A DNA stretch of 64,000 nt from Sunxiuqinia rutila (lineage in GTDB: Bacteria > Bacteroidota > Bacteroidia > Bacteroidales > Prolixibacteraceae), in NCBI RefSeq assembly GCF_050589705.1, contig NZ_JBNGOT010000001.1, positions 124,001-188,000 of the forward strand, in the 5' to 3' direction. Positions 9,806 to 18,890 of the stretch are shown here, in pieces. The translations under genes were made by a program, and so were the position numbers. Each line of letters opens with the position of its first letter. Position 1 is the first letter of the stretch. The notes under the pieces were generated by a model. It saw nothing but the letters and a program-made list of their open reading frames with translations. It was not told where the DNA came from and ran no database searches.

Positions 9806-11401
9806 ATGAAGAAGCGTATTTTGCTGATGGTTTCGCTTATTTTTTTGGCAGTAGTAATTGGTTTTGCGCAAGAGAATAGCACAATAATAGTTCCTTATCC
9901 CAATCATTATGAGGCTAAAAAGGGGCACTTCGATTTTACCAATCGGTTAACCGTGTCAACAGATGCAGATGGGTTCGATGATATAGTCAGGGTATTTACG
10001 ACACAGGCCAAGAGCTATGCCAATATCAATGTGCGTCAAAAGAAACAAAACGCGCGGGTTAAGCTGGTCAGATCAAGCGAAGTAACAGCCAAAGAAGCTT
10101 ATCGTTTGGTAATTGAACCGGACGAAATTGTTATTGAAGCAAACGCTTCGGAAGGAACGTTTTACGGGCTGCAGTCACTCCTTCAGTTGCTTATTAATGC
10201 GCAGCAAAAGGGTAATACATCCATTCCCTGTGGTGTGGTAGATGATAGTCCACGCTATGAGTGGCGCGGTTTTATGCTCGATGAGTCTCGTCATTTCTTT
10301 GGTATGGAAGAAGTGAAAAAGATACTGGACATGATGGCGCTGCAAAAACTAAACAAGTTTCACTGGCACCTGACAGATGAGCCCGCATGGCGTATCGAAA
10401 TAAAACAATATCCTTTGTTAACCGAAGTGGGTGGTGCCGGAACCAAATGGGATAAGAATGCACCCGTCAGGTTTTATACCCAAAACGAGATTAAAGAAAT
10501 AATTGAGTATGCAGCCGAACGTTTTATCGAAATTATCCCTGAAATAGATATGCCCGGTCATGCAACGGCTGCTGTTAGAGCATATCCCGAATTTGGCGGA
10601 GGTGGTTCAGAAAGAAACCCTGATTTCACCTTTCACCCGGGCAAAGAAGGAACATACCAGTTTCTGACCAATATCCTTAAGGAAGTGGCTGTTTTATTCC
10701 CTTCTGAATTTATCCATATCGGAGGTGATGAAGTGCACTATGGTAATCAACAGTGGGCAAGTTTTCCTGAAGTACAGGATCTGATGAAAAGAGAGGGCTT
10801 GAAAGACCTGGTTGATGTAGAGCATTACTTTTTAAACCGGATGGCCGATTCGGTTAAATGCATTGGGAAAACAGTAATGGGATGGGACGAAGTGACGAAT
10901 GCGGGTTTAAGAAACGAGCATACCTGGGTAATGTGGTGGCGACACGATAAGCCACAAATGTTACAGACGGCGGTTGATAAGGAGTACGCAACAATTATGT
11001 GTCCTCGCAGACCGCTTTATTTTGATTTTGTGCAGCATGATTCGCACCAGGACGGAAGACGATGGGGGGGATTTTGTCCTATTGAAGACGTATATGCTTT
11101 CCCCAATGAGGAAATGACAGGTGGTCAGTTTTATAAAAGTGACTTTGTTAAAGGAATTCAGGCCAATGTATGGACGGAAACCATGCATACTGTCGAACGA
11201 CTTGAGTTCATGATATTCCCACGTTTGTCGGCACTGGCTGAAGCAGCCTGGACCAAGGAACGAAACAAAGATTATGAGGGCTTTAATAGTCGCCTTGGCT
11301 GGTTAATTACATTTTTCGAGGGGCAGAATATTAGCCTGTTTGATCCGCTTCGTCCGGAGCGTATCTCAGAAATCAATGGGGTGAGTGAAGAGAAACACTA
11401 A
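9806..11401 (+). CDS. GH20 beta-N-acetylhexosaminidase
   Basis: This 531-residue enzyme is a family GH20 beta-hexosaminidase that removes terminal GlcNAc or GalNAc by substrate-assisted catalysis. A signal peptide (residues 1-22, cut after GFAQ or before) places it in the periplasm or at the surface. The N-terminal GH20b domain spans about 25-145. The TIM barrel follows, with YEWRGFMLDESRHFFG, KFHWHLTDEPAWRIE and IPEIDMPGHATAAVRAYP. The catalytic pair is Asp308-Glu309 in HIGGDEVHYGNQQW. The C-terminal FPRLSALAEAAWT is typical. Length is normal for the shorter GH20 group. It stands 82 bp after the lyase-like gene and 86 bp before the fucosidase gene, within the same-strand PUL run. Confidence 0.95.
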   Translation: MKKRILLMVSLIFLAVVIGFAQENSTIIVPYPNHYEAKKGHFDFTNRLTVSTDADGFDDIVRVFTTQAKSYANINVRQKKQNARVKLVRSSEVTAKEAYRLVIEPDEIVIEANASEGTFYGLQSLLQLLINAQQKGNTSIPCGVVDDSPRYEWRGFMLDESRHFFGMEEVKKILDMMALQKLNKFHWHLTDEPAWRIEIKQYPLLTEVGGAGTKWDKNAPVRFYTQNEIKEIIEYAAERFIEIIPEIDMPGHATAAVRAYPEFGGGGSERNPDFTFHPGKEGTYQFLTNILKEVAVLFPSEFIHIGGDEVHYGNQQWASFPEVQDLMKREGLKDLVDVEHYFLNRMADSVKCIGKTVMGWDEVTNAGLRNEHTWVMWWRHDKPQMLQTAVDKEYATIMCPRRPLYFDFVQHDSHQDGRRWGGFCPIEDVYAFPNEEMTGGQFYKSDFVKGIQANVWTETMHTVERLEFMIFPRLSALAEAAWTKERNKDYEGFNSRLGWLITFFEGQNISLFDPLRPERISEINGVSEEKH

Positions 11402-11487
11402 GGTGATTAATTCTGCATTTCTAATTTTTAAACTGGATGCGAGTTGTCAGTTCGAATTCGGTTGTTGGATTATAAAACAGCTATTAT

Positions 11488-12930
11488 ATGAAACGGATTA
11501 TTACATTGGCCATCTTCGTGCTTAATTCTTGTTTTTGGGTAAATGCGGGTACAGATGGCGGAACAAAAGAAAATAAGAGTGAAATAAGTAATAAGCTGAC
11601 ATGGTGGGAGGATGCCAAGTTTGGCATGTTTATTCACTGGGGCTTATATTCAAAAACAGCCGGATATTGGAAAGATAGGAAGGCAACAGGGTTTGAGCAT
11701 TTTATGCTTTACGAACGTATTCCCTGGAAAGAGTATGCCACTATTGCTGACGACTTTAACCCGGTTAACTACAATGCCGAAGAGTGGGTGTTGACCGCAA
11801 AAAATGCCGGGATGAAATACCTGGTTATTACCGCCAAGCATCATGATGGTTTTGCCCTTTATAATTCACCTTCGAGTGATTATGACATTGTAGATTGCAC
11901 GCCATATGCAAAAGATCCAATGAAAGAATTGGCTGCTGCTTGTCATAAACATGGCATCAGGCTTGGGTTTTATTATTCCCTGGGGCGCGACTGGCAAGAT
12001 CCGGATGTGCCGACCAACTGGCCGGTTAAGGGAGGGAGAAGTAATACCTGGGACTATCCTGATGAGGATAAAAAGGTGTTTAACAAGTATTTTGAACGAA
12101 AAGTTAAACCTCAGGTACGAGAACTGCTCACCCAATACGGAAAAGTTGACGTTTTATGGTTCGATACGCCCGGATTAATCAGTGAAGCCGAAAGCGAAGA
12201 GCTGCGTAATTTTATATTAACGATTCAGCCCGAATGCATTATCAATAGCCGCATCGGAAACGGGAAAGGCGATTACAACGTTCACGAACAAAACATTGTA
12301 CAAAAAGGAGATACCAGCCTTTGGGAATCATGTATTACAATGAGTCGCAACTGGGGGTTTGTAGAGTATGATACAGCTTACAAAAGCCCGGAGCTAATGG
12401 TACGTCAGCTGCTCGAAATAGTGAGTAAAGGAGGTAATTTCTTGCTTAATAATGGGCCTACAGCTAAAGGCGATATGACGGAGCAGACGCTTATCAGCTT
12501 AGAAAAGATTGGTGAATGGATGAAGCTCAATGCAGAAGGAGTTTATGGTACACAGCCGTGGCATGTGGCTAATGAGCGACTTGATAATAAAATCAGCGAG
12601 CATACGCTTCAAAAGCACGATGATAAAAACACTATGAAAGATGCTGTAAATGATGCAACATCGAAGCAGATTTTTCCGGAAGTTCGCTTTACATCAAAGG
12701 GAAATAATGTGTATGCCTATGTGTGCAGCCCTGTAAGCTCTGAAGTATGCATTAAAGCTCTGGTAGCCGGTAAAGTCAGTGAAATTGAAGATGTTGAAAT
12801 GCTGGGAACATCAAAAAAGATAAAGTGGAAACAATCAAAGGAGGGATTAATACTTGAGGTATCAGATAATCCAATTGAAGAAGTACCGGTGATTGGTTTC
12901 AGAATTAGATTTAGTAAATCTAACGGATAA
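11488..12930 (+). CDS. GH29 alpha-L-fucosidase
   Basis: This 480-residue protein is a family GH29 retaining alpha-L-fucosidase. A signal peptide ends at about residue 20 (WVNAG). The fucosidase barrel begins at WWEDAKFGMFIHWGLYS. The fucose-binding His pair is in ITAKHHDGFALYNS. The catalytic nucleophile is Asp226 in DVLWFDTPG. The segment WGFVEYDTAYKSPELMVRQL and GGNFLLNNGPTAKGDM follows the usual order. The C-terminal ~100 residues form a small beta domain. The general acid of GH29 is poorly conserved and I do not assign it. The gene sits between GH20 and a beta-propeller glycosidase gene, so it likely trims fucose branches or caps before backbone enzymes act. Confidence 0.95.
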   Translation: MKRIITLAIFVLNSCFWVNAGTDGGTKENKSEISNKLTWWEDAKFGMFIHWGLYSKTAGYWKDRKATGFEHFMLYERIPWKEYATIADDFNPVNYNAEEWVLTAKNAGMKYLVITAKHHDGFALYNSPSSDYDIVDCTPYAKDPMKELAAACHKHGIRLGFYYSLGRDWQDPDVPTNWPVKGGRSNTWDYPDEDKKVFNKYFERKVKPQVRELLTQYGKVDVLWFDTPGLISEAESEELRNFILTIQPECIINSRIGNGKGDYNVHEQNIVQKGDTSLWESCITMSRNWGFVEYDTAYKSPELMVRQLLEIVSKGGNFLLNNGPTAKGDMTEQTLISLEKIGEWMKLNAEGVYGTQPWHVANERLDNKISEHTLQKHDDKNTMKDAVNDATSKQIFPEVRFTSKGNNVYAYVCSPVSSEVCIKALVAGKVSEIEDVEMLGTSKKIKWKQSKEGLILEVSDNPIEEVPVIGFRIRFSKSNG

Positions 12931-12969
12931 GTGGTTTGGTGTACCAGACTGCTTTTTAATACTGTTACA

Positions 12970-14109
12970 ATGAAAATTGAGAGAATCACAACTATTGGTA
13001 TCCTCGTCCTTAGCGCCATGTTCTTATTGACGGGATGTTCAGGGACGAAAACCAATGAAGAAACCGAAATGCCGGAATGGACAAACCTGGTGTACGATCG
13101 CATTGGCGAGGCTCCTGTGGGAGGTGGTTTTGAGATGGAAGATTACTGGGTTTGGGGGAGTTCAGTAGTGAAAGGCGACGATGGCTTGTATCACATGTAT
13201 GCTAGCCGTTGGCCCAAAAAATTGCCTTTTCATCCAGGCTGGATGACTGATTCAGAAATTGTACACGCTACTTCTGACAATTCCGAAGGCCCCTTTGAGT
13301 TTAGCGATGTGGCTCTTGGTGCCCGGGGTGCGCAATATTGGGACGGGCGCTCTGCCCATAATCCAAGGGTATTGCGCTACAAGGATTTATACGTCATGTT
13401 TTACACCGGATCAACTCACCCCTTTGATGATGTTACCAATCCGGATACATTGAAACTGGGTACTGCTTATCCGATTGTCGCGCGTTCCAATAAACGCATT
13501 GGCATTGCTACCTCTAAAAGTCCATATGGACCCTGGGAGCGTCGTGATGCACCTGCTTTAAACACAAAACCCGATTCTTTTTACAGCTTCCTAACTTCAA
13601 ATCCATCGCCTTGGATTAACGAGGATGGAAGTGTGGTGCTGATGTTTAAATCGAGAGCTTATGGTGATAAGTATCCTTTCCAAAGCAGAATGTTCATTGG
13701 TATGGCCATGGCTCCCGACATTAACAGCCCGCTAAAGGTGGTTTCTGACGAACCTGTATTTAGTAAAGACAAATTTGGTGTTATAGAAGATCCTTTCATT
13801 TGGAAAGATGAAAATGGGTATCATATGATTGCCAAAGACCAGTACGGTGAAATCACAGGACATCATCATGCGGGTGTAATGGCACACTCTGTTGATGCAA
13901 TCAACTGGATGGTAGATGATCAGCCTCTGGCCTATGAACGTGTCATCAACTGGAGCGATGGACAGGCCGTTAAAATGGGACAACTGGAAAGGCCTTTTGG
14001 ATTAATTGAGCAGGGAAGACTTACGCACTTGTTCTTTGCCACAATGGATGGTCCGGGAGGCTTTAATCGTTCTACAAAATCGTGGAATATGGTATTGCCT
14101 CTGAAATAG
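12970..14109 (+). CDS. five-bladed beta-propeller glycoside hydrolase-like lipoprotein
   Basis: The ATG at 12970 gives a lipoprotein signal ending FLLTGC (Cys near 21); an earlier in-frame start at 12931 lies directly on the fucosidase stop and adds a non-signal extension. The 379-residue protein has the blade repeats of GH43/GH117-type five-bladed propellers. These are WGSSVVKGDDGLYHMYASRW, HNPRVLRYKDLYVMFYTG, SNPSPWINEDGSVVLMFKS and IEDPFIWKDENGYHMIAKD. The acidic residues at equivalent blade positions (D in KGDDG, E/D in IEDPF) could be catalytic. I cannot fix the GH family, so the bond it cuts is open. Co-localisation with GH20, GH29 and GH88 supports a glycan-degrading role. Confidence 0.8.
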   Translation: MKIERITTIGILVLSAMFLLTGCSGTKTNEETEMPEWTNLVYDRIGEAPVGGGFEMEDYWVWGSSVVKGDDGLYHMYASRWPKKLPFHPGWMTDSEIVHATSDNSEGPFEFSDVALGARGAQYWDGRSAHNPRVLRYKDLYVMFYTGSTHPFDDVTNPDTLKLGTAYPIVARSNKRIGIATSKSPYGPWERRDAPALNTKPDSFYSFLTSNPSPWINEDGSVVLMFKSRAYGDKYPFQSRMFIGMAMAPDINSPLKVVSDEPVFSKDKFGVIEDPFIWKDENGYHMIAKDQYGEITGHHHAGVMAHSVDAINWMVDDQPLAYERVINWSDGQAVKMGQLERPFGLIEQGRLTHLFFATMDGPGGFNRSTKSWNMVLPLK

Positions 14110-14238
14110 GTTCGACCGTTCTAAAGTACGGCATTGAAGCGATGTGCAACGATGGTGAAAGAAACCACAAAGACGGTTTGCTAAGTTTAAAGTCGTGAAA
14201 AGTGCGAAAAATAGAAATTGATAATTATAAATAGTGTT

Positions 14239-15444
14239 ATGAGATTTTTGGGACAGCTTTTTTTTATTTTGATTTCCATAGGAGTCTTTTTCGGATGTAA
14301 GAAGGAAAATGCAAATCAAACTTTTATAGAAGAGAATATAGAATTTGCATCTGGTCAAATCGGATTGCAATTGGATGCAATTCGTAAAACCAATAAGGTG
14401 TTGAATCCAAGAACAATTAATGAGGATGGGACTACCCGCTATGTGAATCCGCAATGTTGGACAAGTGGCTTTTTTCCTGGTACGATGTGGTATATGTATG
14501 AACTAACTGGCGAGCAGAAATGGATCGATTACGGGACTGAATTAACTGAATCGTTGGAGAGTGTGCAATACCTGAAGTGGCATCACGATGTGGGTTTCAT
14601 GATCGGATGTAGTTATGGCAATGCATACCGATTAAACAAAAAAGAGAAGTATGCCAACGTGATTGTCCAGGCAGCTAAGTCGTTATCAACCCGATTCAGA
14701 CCCGGAGCAGGCGTTATACAATCGTGGAATACCACAAACGGATGGATGTCGCAGCGTGGTTGGGAATGTCCGGTCATTATAGACAACATGATGAACCTCG
14801 AACTGTTGTTTAATGCCACGCGCCTGAGTGGTGATTCCACTTTTTATAACATTGCAGTACAGCATGCTAACACTACTTTAATAAACCAGTTCAGGGAGGA
14901 TTTTAGCTCGTGGCATGTTGTTGACTATGATACTATTACCGGGGATGTGCGTCAGAAAAATACCGCGCAGGGGTATTCCGATGATTCGGCCTGGGCCAGA
15001 GGGCAAGCCTGGGGCTTGTACGGCTACACAGTGTGTTATCGCGAAACAAAGGATCCCAGGTATCTTAAGGTGGCCGAAGAAATAGCTAATTTCATTTTTA
15101 GCTCACCAAGTTTACCGGATGACTTAGTGCCGTTTTGGGATTACAATGCACCGAATGTTCCTAATGAGTTGCGCGATGCTTCAGCCGCTGCTATAACGGC
15201 GTCTGCCTTGTACGAACTTAGCGGTTTCTCTGAAAACAGGGAGCTTTATCTTGTAAAAGCGAAAAAGATAATGGAATCATTGGCCTCGTCGGTCTACAGA
15301 GCAAAGTTAGGAGAAAACAATTTCTTTTTATTAAAACACTCAGTAGGAAGCATTCCTCATGGAGCCGAAATTGATGTACCTCTCAATTATGCTGATTACT
15401 ATTTCCTTGAAGCACTCAAACGGTTTAGGGAATTAGAACAATAA
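14239..15444 (+). CDS. GH88 unsaturated glucuronyl hydrolase
   Basis: The ATG at 14239 yields a lipoprotein-type signal (residues 1-21, GVFFGC), whereas a TTG at 14218 only adds seven residues. The 401-residue protein is a family GH88 hydrolase. These remove the delta-4,5-unsaturated uronic acid left at the non-reducing end by a polysaccharide lyase, by hydration of the double bond. The two key aspartates are visible: Asp117 in WHHDVGFM and Asp182 in PVIIDNMMNLELL, matching Asp88 and Asp149 of the Bacillus enzyme. DDSAWARGQAWGLYGY is the usual helix. Its presence implies that a lyase acts in this pathway, and the alginate-lyase-like protein five genes' distance upstream at 8038-9723 is the obvious candidate. 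Confidence 0.94.
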   Translation: MRFLGQLFFILISIGVFFGCKKENANQTFIEENIEFASGQIGLQLDAIRKTNKVLNPRTINEDGTTRYVNPQCWTSGFFPGTMWYMYELTGEQKWIDYGTELTESLESVQYLKWHHDVGFMIGCSYGNAYRLNKKEKYANVIVQAAKSLSTRFRPGAGVIQSWNTTNGWMSQRGWECPVIIDNMMNLELLFNATRLSGDSTFYNIAVQHANTTLINQFREDFSSWHVVDYDTITGDVRQKNTAQGYSDDSAWARGQAWGLYGYTVCYRETKDPRYLKVAEEIANFIFSSPSLPDDLVPFWDYNAPNVPNELRDASAAAITASALYELSGFSENRELYLVKAKKIMESLASSVYRAKLGENNFFLLKHSVGSIPHGAEIDVPLNYADYYFLEALKRFRELEQ

Positions 15445-15465
15445 TTAATCTGTTTCACTCCCATC

Positions 15466-15483
15466 CGCCAAGAATTCTTGGCG
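15466..15483. promoter_or_regulatory. 18-bp perfect palindrome between GH88 and GH2 genes
   Basis: CGCCAAGAATTCTTGGCG is a perfect 18-bp palindrome, 21 bp after the GH88 stop and 19 bp before the GH2 start. It has no T-run. It may be a dyad operator for a transcription factor or a small RNA hairpin affecting GH2 translation. No regulator in this window can be tied to it. Confidence 0.45.
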
Positions 15484-15502
15484 AAATAATAATTAGCGAA
15501 CC

Positions 15503-18500
15503 ATGTGTATGAAAAATAATAGTGAGAATAAATTAATGATGGCCTTTCGAAACCTAGCGGCTCTATTAGTCGTGCTTTGTTTTTCGATAGGCCAAACCGA
15601 AGCGCAACAGCACGACTGGGAAAACCCTGCGGTGATCGGGATCAATAAGGAACAACCGCACGCCACGCTCTATCCTTTTGATACATGGGAACAGGCCCTG
15701 AGTGGGCAAGCAGAAAATTCACAATGGATACAGCTGTTGAATGGAAACTGGAAATTCAACTGGGTTAAGCACCCGGACGAACGACCTGTTGACTTTTATC
15801 AGACCAGTTTTGATGATTTTAAATGGAACACCATTCCGGTACCGTCTAACTGGCAGTTGCACGGCTATGGAAAGCCGATTTATACCAATGCAACTTATCC
15901 GTTTAAAAACAATCCTCCCTACGTTATGTCGGAGCCGGATAGCGCCTACACTTCATTCGAAATGCGCAATCCGGTTGGCTCTTACAGACACCAGTTCATG
16001 GTTGATGAGAGCTGGGATGGACGCGAGCTGTTCATCCATTTTAATGGTGTGAAAAGTGCATTCTATTTATGGATTAATGGTAAGAAAGTAGGATATAGTC
16101 AGGGAAGTATGACTTCAGCAGAGTTCAATGTGACCGACTATGTGAAGCCGGGTAAAAACCTTTTGGCGGCGGAAGTATACCGCTGGAGTGATGGTTCCTA
16201 CCTGGAAGATCAGGATTTCTTCAGGTTCAGTGGAATTTTTAGGGATGTTTACCTGATGGCTGCACCAAAATTGCATATCCGTGACTTTTTTGCCCGAAGC
16301 ACTTTCGACGCGGATTATAAAAACGCAGAATTGAATGTTACGGCTTACATTCACAATTATGGAGAAAAAGCTCAGTACCGCACGCATTTGCAGCTTGACC
16401 TGGTGGATGCCAATGGCAATTACTACAAACAATCGCCTTTAGCAGAACACCTGACGGTGATGATTTTTCCCGGTAACGAAAGTGTTGTTCATTTAAAACA
16501 AAAGGTTTTGAATCCGCGTCAGTGGAGTGCCGAAGATCCATACTTGTACAAAGCTATTCTGACGCTAAAAGATGATCAGGGCAATGTGCTTGAACGGGTA
16601 TCCACCGATTTTGGTTTCCGTGATGTAAAGGTGGAAGAAGGTGAATTGCTGGTTAATGGACAGCCTGTCTATATAAAAGGAGTGAACCGTCATGAGCACG
16701 ACCCTGTTACGGGACGTAATGTATCCAAAGAGCGTATGTTACAGGATGTGTTAATCATGAAGCAAAATAACATCAACACGGTGCGGATGGCACACTATCC
16801 CAATGATCCCTACTTTTATGAGTTATGTAATAAGTACGGCTTGTATGTTATTGATGAAGCCAATGTGGAATCGCACGGAGTGGGTTATGAACCAGCTAAA
16901 ACACTGGCCAACCAACTGGAGTGGCGCGAGGCTCATGTCGATCGGATTCGTCGGATGGTAGAGCGCGATAAAAACCATCCTTCCATTATCATCTGGTCAT
17001 TAGGAAATGAAGCCGGAGATGGTACCAGCTTTGAAGTGGCGCGCGATTACATCCGTCAGCGCGATCCGGAGCGTCTGGTGCAATACGAGCGCGCCGGCAC
17101 ACGCAGTTATACCGATATTATCTGTCCGCAATATTCTCATCCGTGGGAATTGGTTAATTATGCCACAGGTAAGAGTGGTTCTGTGTACCCAGGCTCATGG
17201 AGATGGGGTACCTTTGATTATGCGGCGTCGCAAACACGCACACAGCCCTGGATTTTCTCTGAATATGCACACGCTATGGGCAACAGTTTAGGTAATTTCC
17301 AGGATTACTGGGATGTAATTGAAGGGTATAAATACCTGCAGGGTGGTTGTATTTGGGATTTTGTAGATCAGGGGCTTCAGGCTACAGATGATAACGGAAA
17401 CGTGTATTTCAAATACGGTGGTGATTACAAAGATTACCCTAACGATGGTAATTTCTGCTGTAACGGAATTGTACGACCAGACCGAACACCAAACCCTGCT
17501 TTATATGAGGTGAAAAAGGTTTATCAATATCAAAAGGTTGAACCAGTGAACCTGTTGATCGGGGAAGTGGATTTGTTTAATAAGCACTTCTTTATAGGAA
17601 CAGAACATTTGGTATTTAGCTGGGAGCTTACCGAGAATGGAAAATTGCTGCAGCAAGGACAATTGCCTCATTACAACGTGGTACCTCGTCAAAAGATGCG
17701 TATCCGCATCCCGTTTGAAAGGCCGCAATTGAAGCCGGGTGCCGAGTATTACCTGAAAGTAACAGCTGCTTTGCGCGAAGATGCTTTATGGGCGAAGAAA
17801 GGGCATGTAACAGCCTGGGACCAGTACGCTATCCCTTTTGAGGTACCGGCCATGGAAGAACAAGATCTTGCGGCATTACCTGCTGTTCAGGTCTCGCAAA
17901 GCGAAGAGGCGATTCGTGTGTTCAACAAGGAATTCTCGGTTGAAGTAGATCCTAAAAGTGGCCAGTTGGTGTCGTACAGGCAAAGAAAGACCGAGCTGCT
18001 TACCGCGCCTGTGAAAGTGAATTTCTGGCGTGTGCCAACCGACAACGATCGAGGCAATAAAATGCCTAAGCGCCTGGGAGTGTGGAAGCAGCCTCAAATG
18101 GAAGTTCAAACAATAGATGTGAAGCAGGTGAGCAGCACACAAGTTATTGTGGAGGTTAAAAATAAGCTGGAGATTGGAAAGAATAGCCAGTTAGTGAATA
18201 AGTATACCATAACTGGAGATGGAGCATTGAGAGTGCATACATCGGTAAGTTTAGAAGGTGAAGAAATCCCTGAAATGCCTCGATTCGGAGTTCAACTAGC
18301 CATTGATGACAAATACAACAATGTTAGTTTCTTTGGTCGTGGCCCATGGGAAACCTATTGGGACCGCAAAACATGCGGGGAAGTGGCTATCCATTCGGGA
18401 AAAGTAGATGAATTTATTCACGATTATGTTCGCCCTCAGGAAAATGGTAATCACGCCGATGTTCGTTGGGTAACACTGACCGATTCAGGGAAGAACGGAT

Positions 18501-18733
18501 TGAAGGTGGTTGCCAAAGAATTAATTCATTTTTCGGCATGGCCTTATAGTATGGAAACACTGGAGGCAGCGACCCATCCTGTTTATTTGAAACGAGATGG
18601 CAACATTACTTTGAATATTGATTATAAGCAGATGGGAGTTGGTGGTGACGACAGTTGGGGATCTAAAACCCATGAAAAGTATTGGCTGAAAGCAAATAAC
18701 TATGCGTTTGAATTTGTTCTACAATGGGAGTAG
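15503..18733 (+). CDS. GH2 beta-galactosidase (LacZ-like)
   Basis: This 1076-residue protein follows the LacZ five-domain plan of family GH2. A signal peptide ends near residue 35 (QTEAQ), so it is exported. The sugar-binding jelly roll covers about 45-225 (WKFNWVKHPDERP, GSYRHQF). An Ig-like domain follows, and the TIM barrel starts at GVNRHEHDPVTGR. The acid/base is Glu503 in WSLGNEAGDG and the nucleophile is Glu587 in WIFSEYAHAMGNSLG. The beta-galactosidase small-chain domain occupies about 805-1076, with WRVPTDNDRG and the closing SWGSKTHEKYWLKA. The small-chain domain supports beta-galactosidase over beta-glucuronidase. The start could also be the ATG two codons later at 15509. Confidence 0.94.
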   Translation: MCMKNNSENKLMMAFRNLAALLVVLCFSIGQTEAQQHDWENPAVIGINKEQPHATLYPFDTWEQALSGQAENSQWIQLLNGNWKFNWVKHPDERPVDFYQTSFDDFKWNTIPVPSNWQLHGYGKPIYTNATYPFKNNPPYVMSEPDSAYTSFEMRNPVGSYRHQFMVDESWDGRELFIHFNGVKSAFYLWINGKKVGYSQGSMTSAEFNVTDYVKPGKNLLAAEVYRWSDGSYLEDQDFFRFSGIFRDVYLMAAPKLHIRDFFARSTFDADYKNAELNVTAYIHNYGEKAQYRTHLQLDLVDANGNYYKQSPLAEHLTVMIFPGNESVVHLKQKVLNPRQWSAEDPYLYKAILTLKDDQGNVLERVSTDFGFRDVKVEEGELLVNGQPVYIKGVNRHEHDPVTGRNVSKERMLQDVLIMKQNNINTVRMAHYPNDPYFYELCNKYGLYVIDEANVESHGVGYEPAKTLANQLEWREAHVDRIRRMVERDKNHPSIIIWSLGNEAGDGTSFEVARDYIRQRDPERLVQYERAGTRSYTDIICPQYSHPWELVNYATGKSGSVYPGSWRWGTFDYAASQTRTQPWIFSEYAHAMGNSLGNFQDYWDVIEGYKYLQGGCIWDFVDQGLQATDDNGNVYFKYGGDYKDYPNDGNFCCNGIVRPDRTPNPALYEVKKVYQYQKVEPVNLLIGEVDLFNKHFFIGTEHLVFSWELTENGKLLQQGQLPHYNVVPRQKMRIRIPFERPQLKPGAEYYLKVTAALREDALWAKKGHVTAWDQYAIPFEVPAMEEQDLAALPAVQVSQSEEAIRVFNKEFSVEVDPKSGQLVSYRQRKTELLTAPVKVNFWRVPTDNDRGNKMPKRLGVWKQPQMEVQTIDVKQVSSTQVIVEVKNKLEIGKNSQLVNKYTITGDGALRVHTSVSLEGEEIPEMPRFGVQLAIDDKYNNVSFFGRGPWETYWDRKTCGEVAIHSGKVDEFIHDYVRPQENGNHADVRWVTLTDSGKNGLKVVAKELIHFSAWPYSMETLEAATHPVYLKRDGNITLNIDYKQMGVGGDDSWGSKTHEKYWLKANNYAFEFVLQWE

Positions 18734-18890
18734 CATTAATATAGCGGCAGTGGATAAAAATGACCCTGTAGTAAGGAATTTTTGAGCCAATGGTGTACTG
18801 GTTGAAGCATCGTGACGATCCATGGTTTCAACAAGTTTTTAACAGGTTAATTAGTTGGAAACATAGGTCAGAATAGCTATTTAAAAGATT

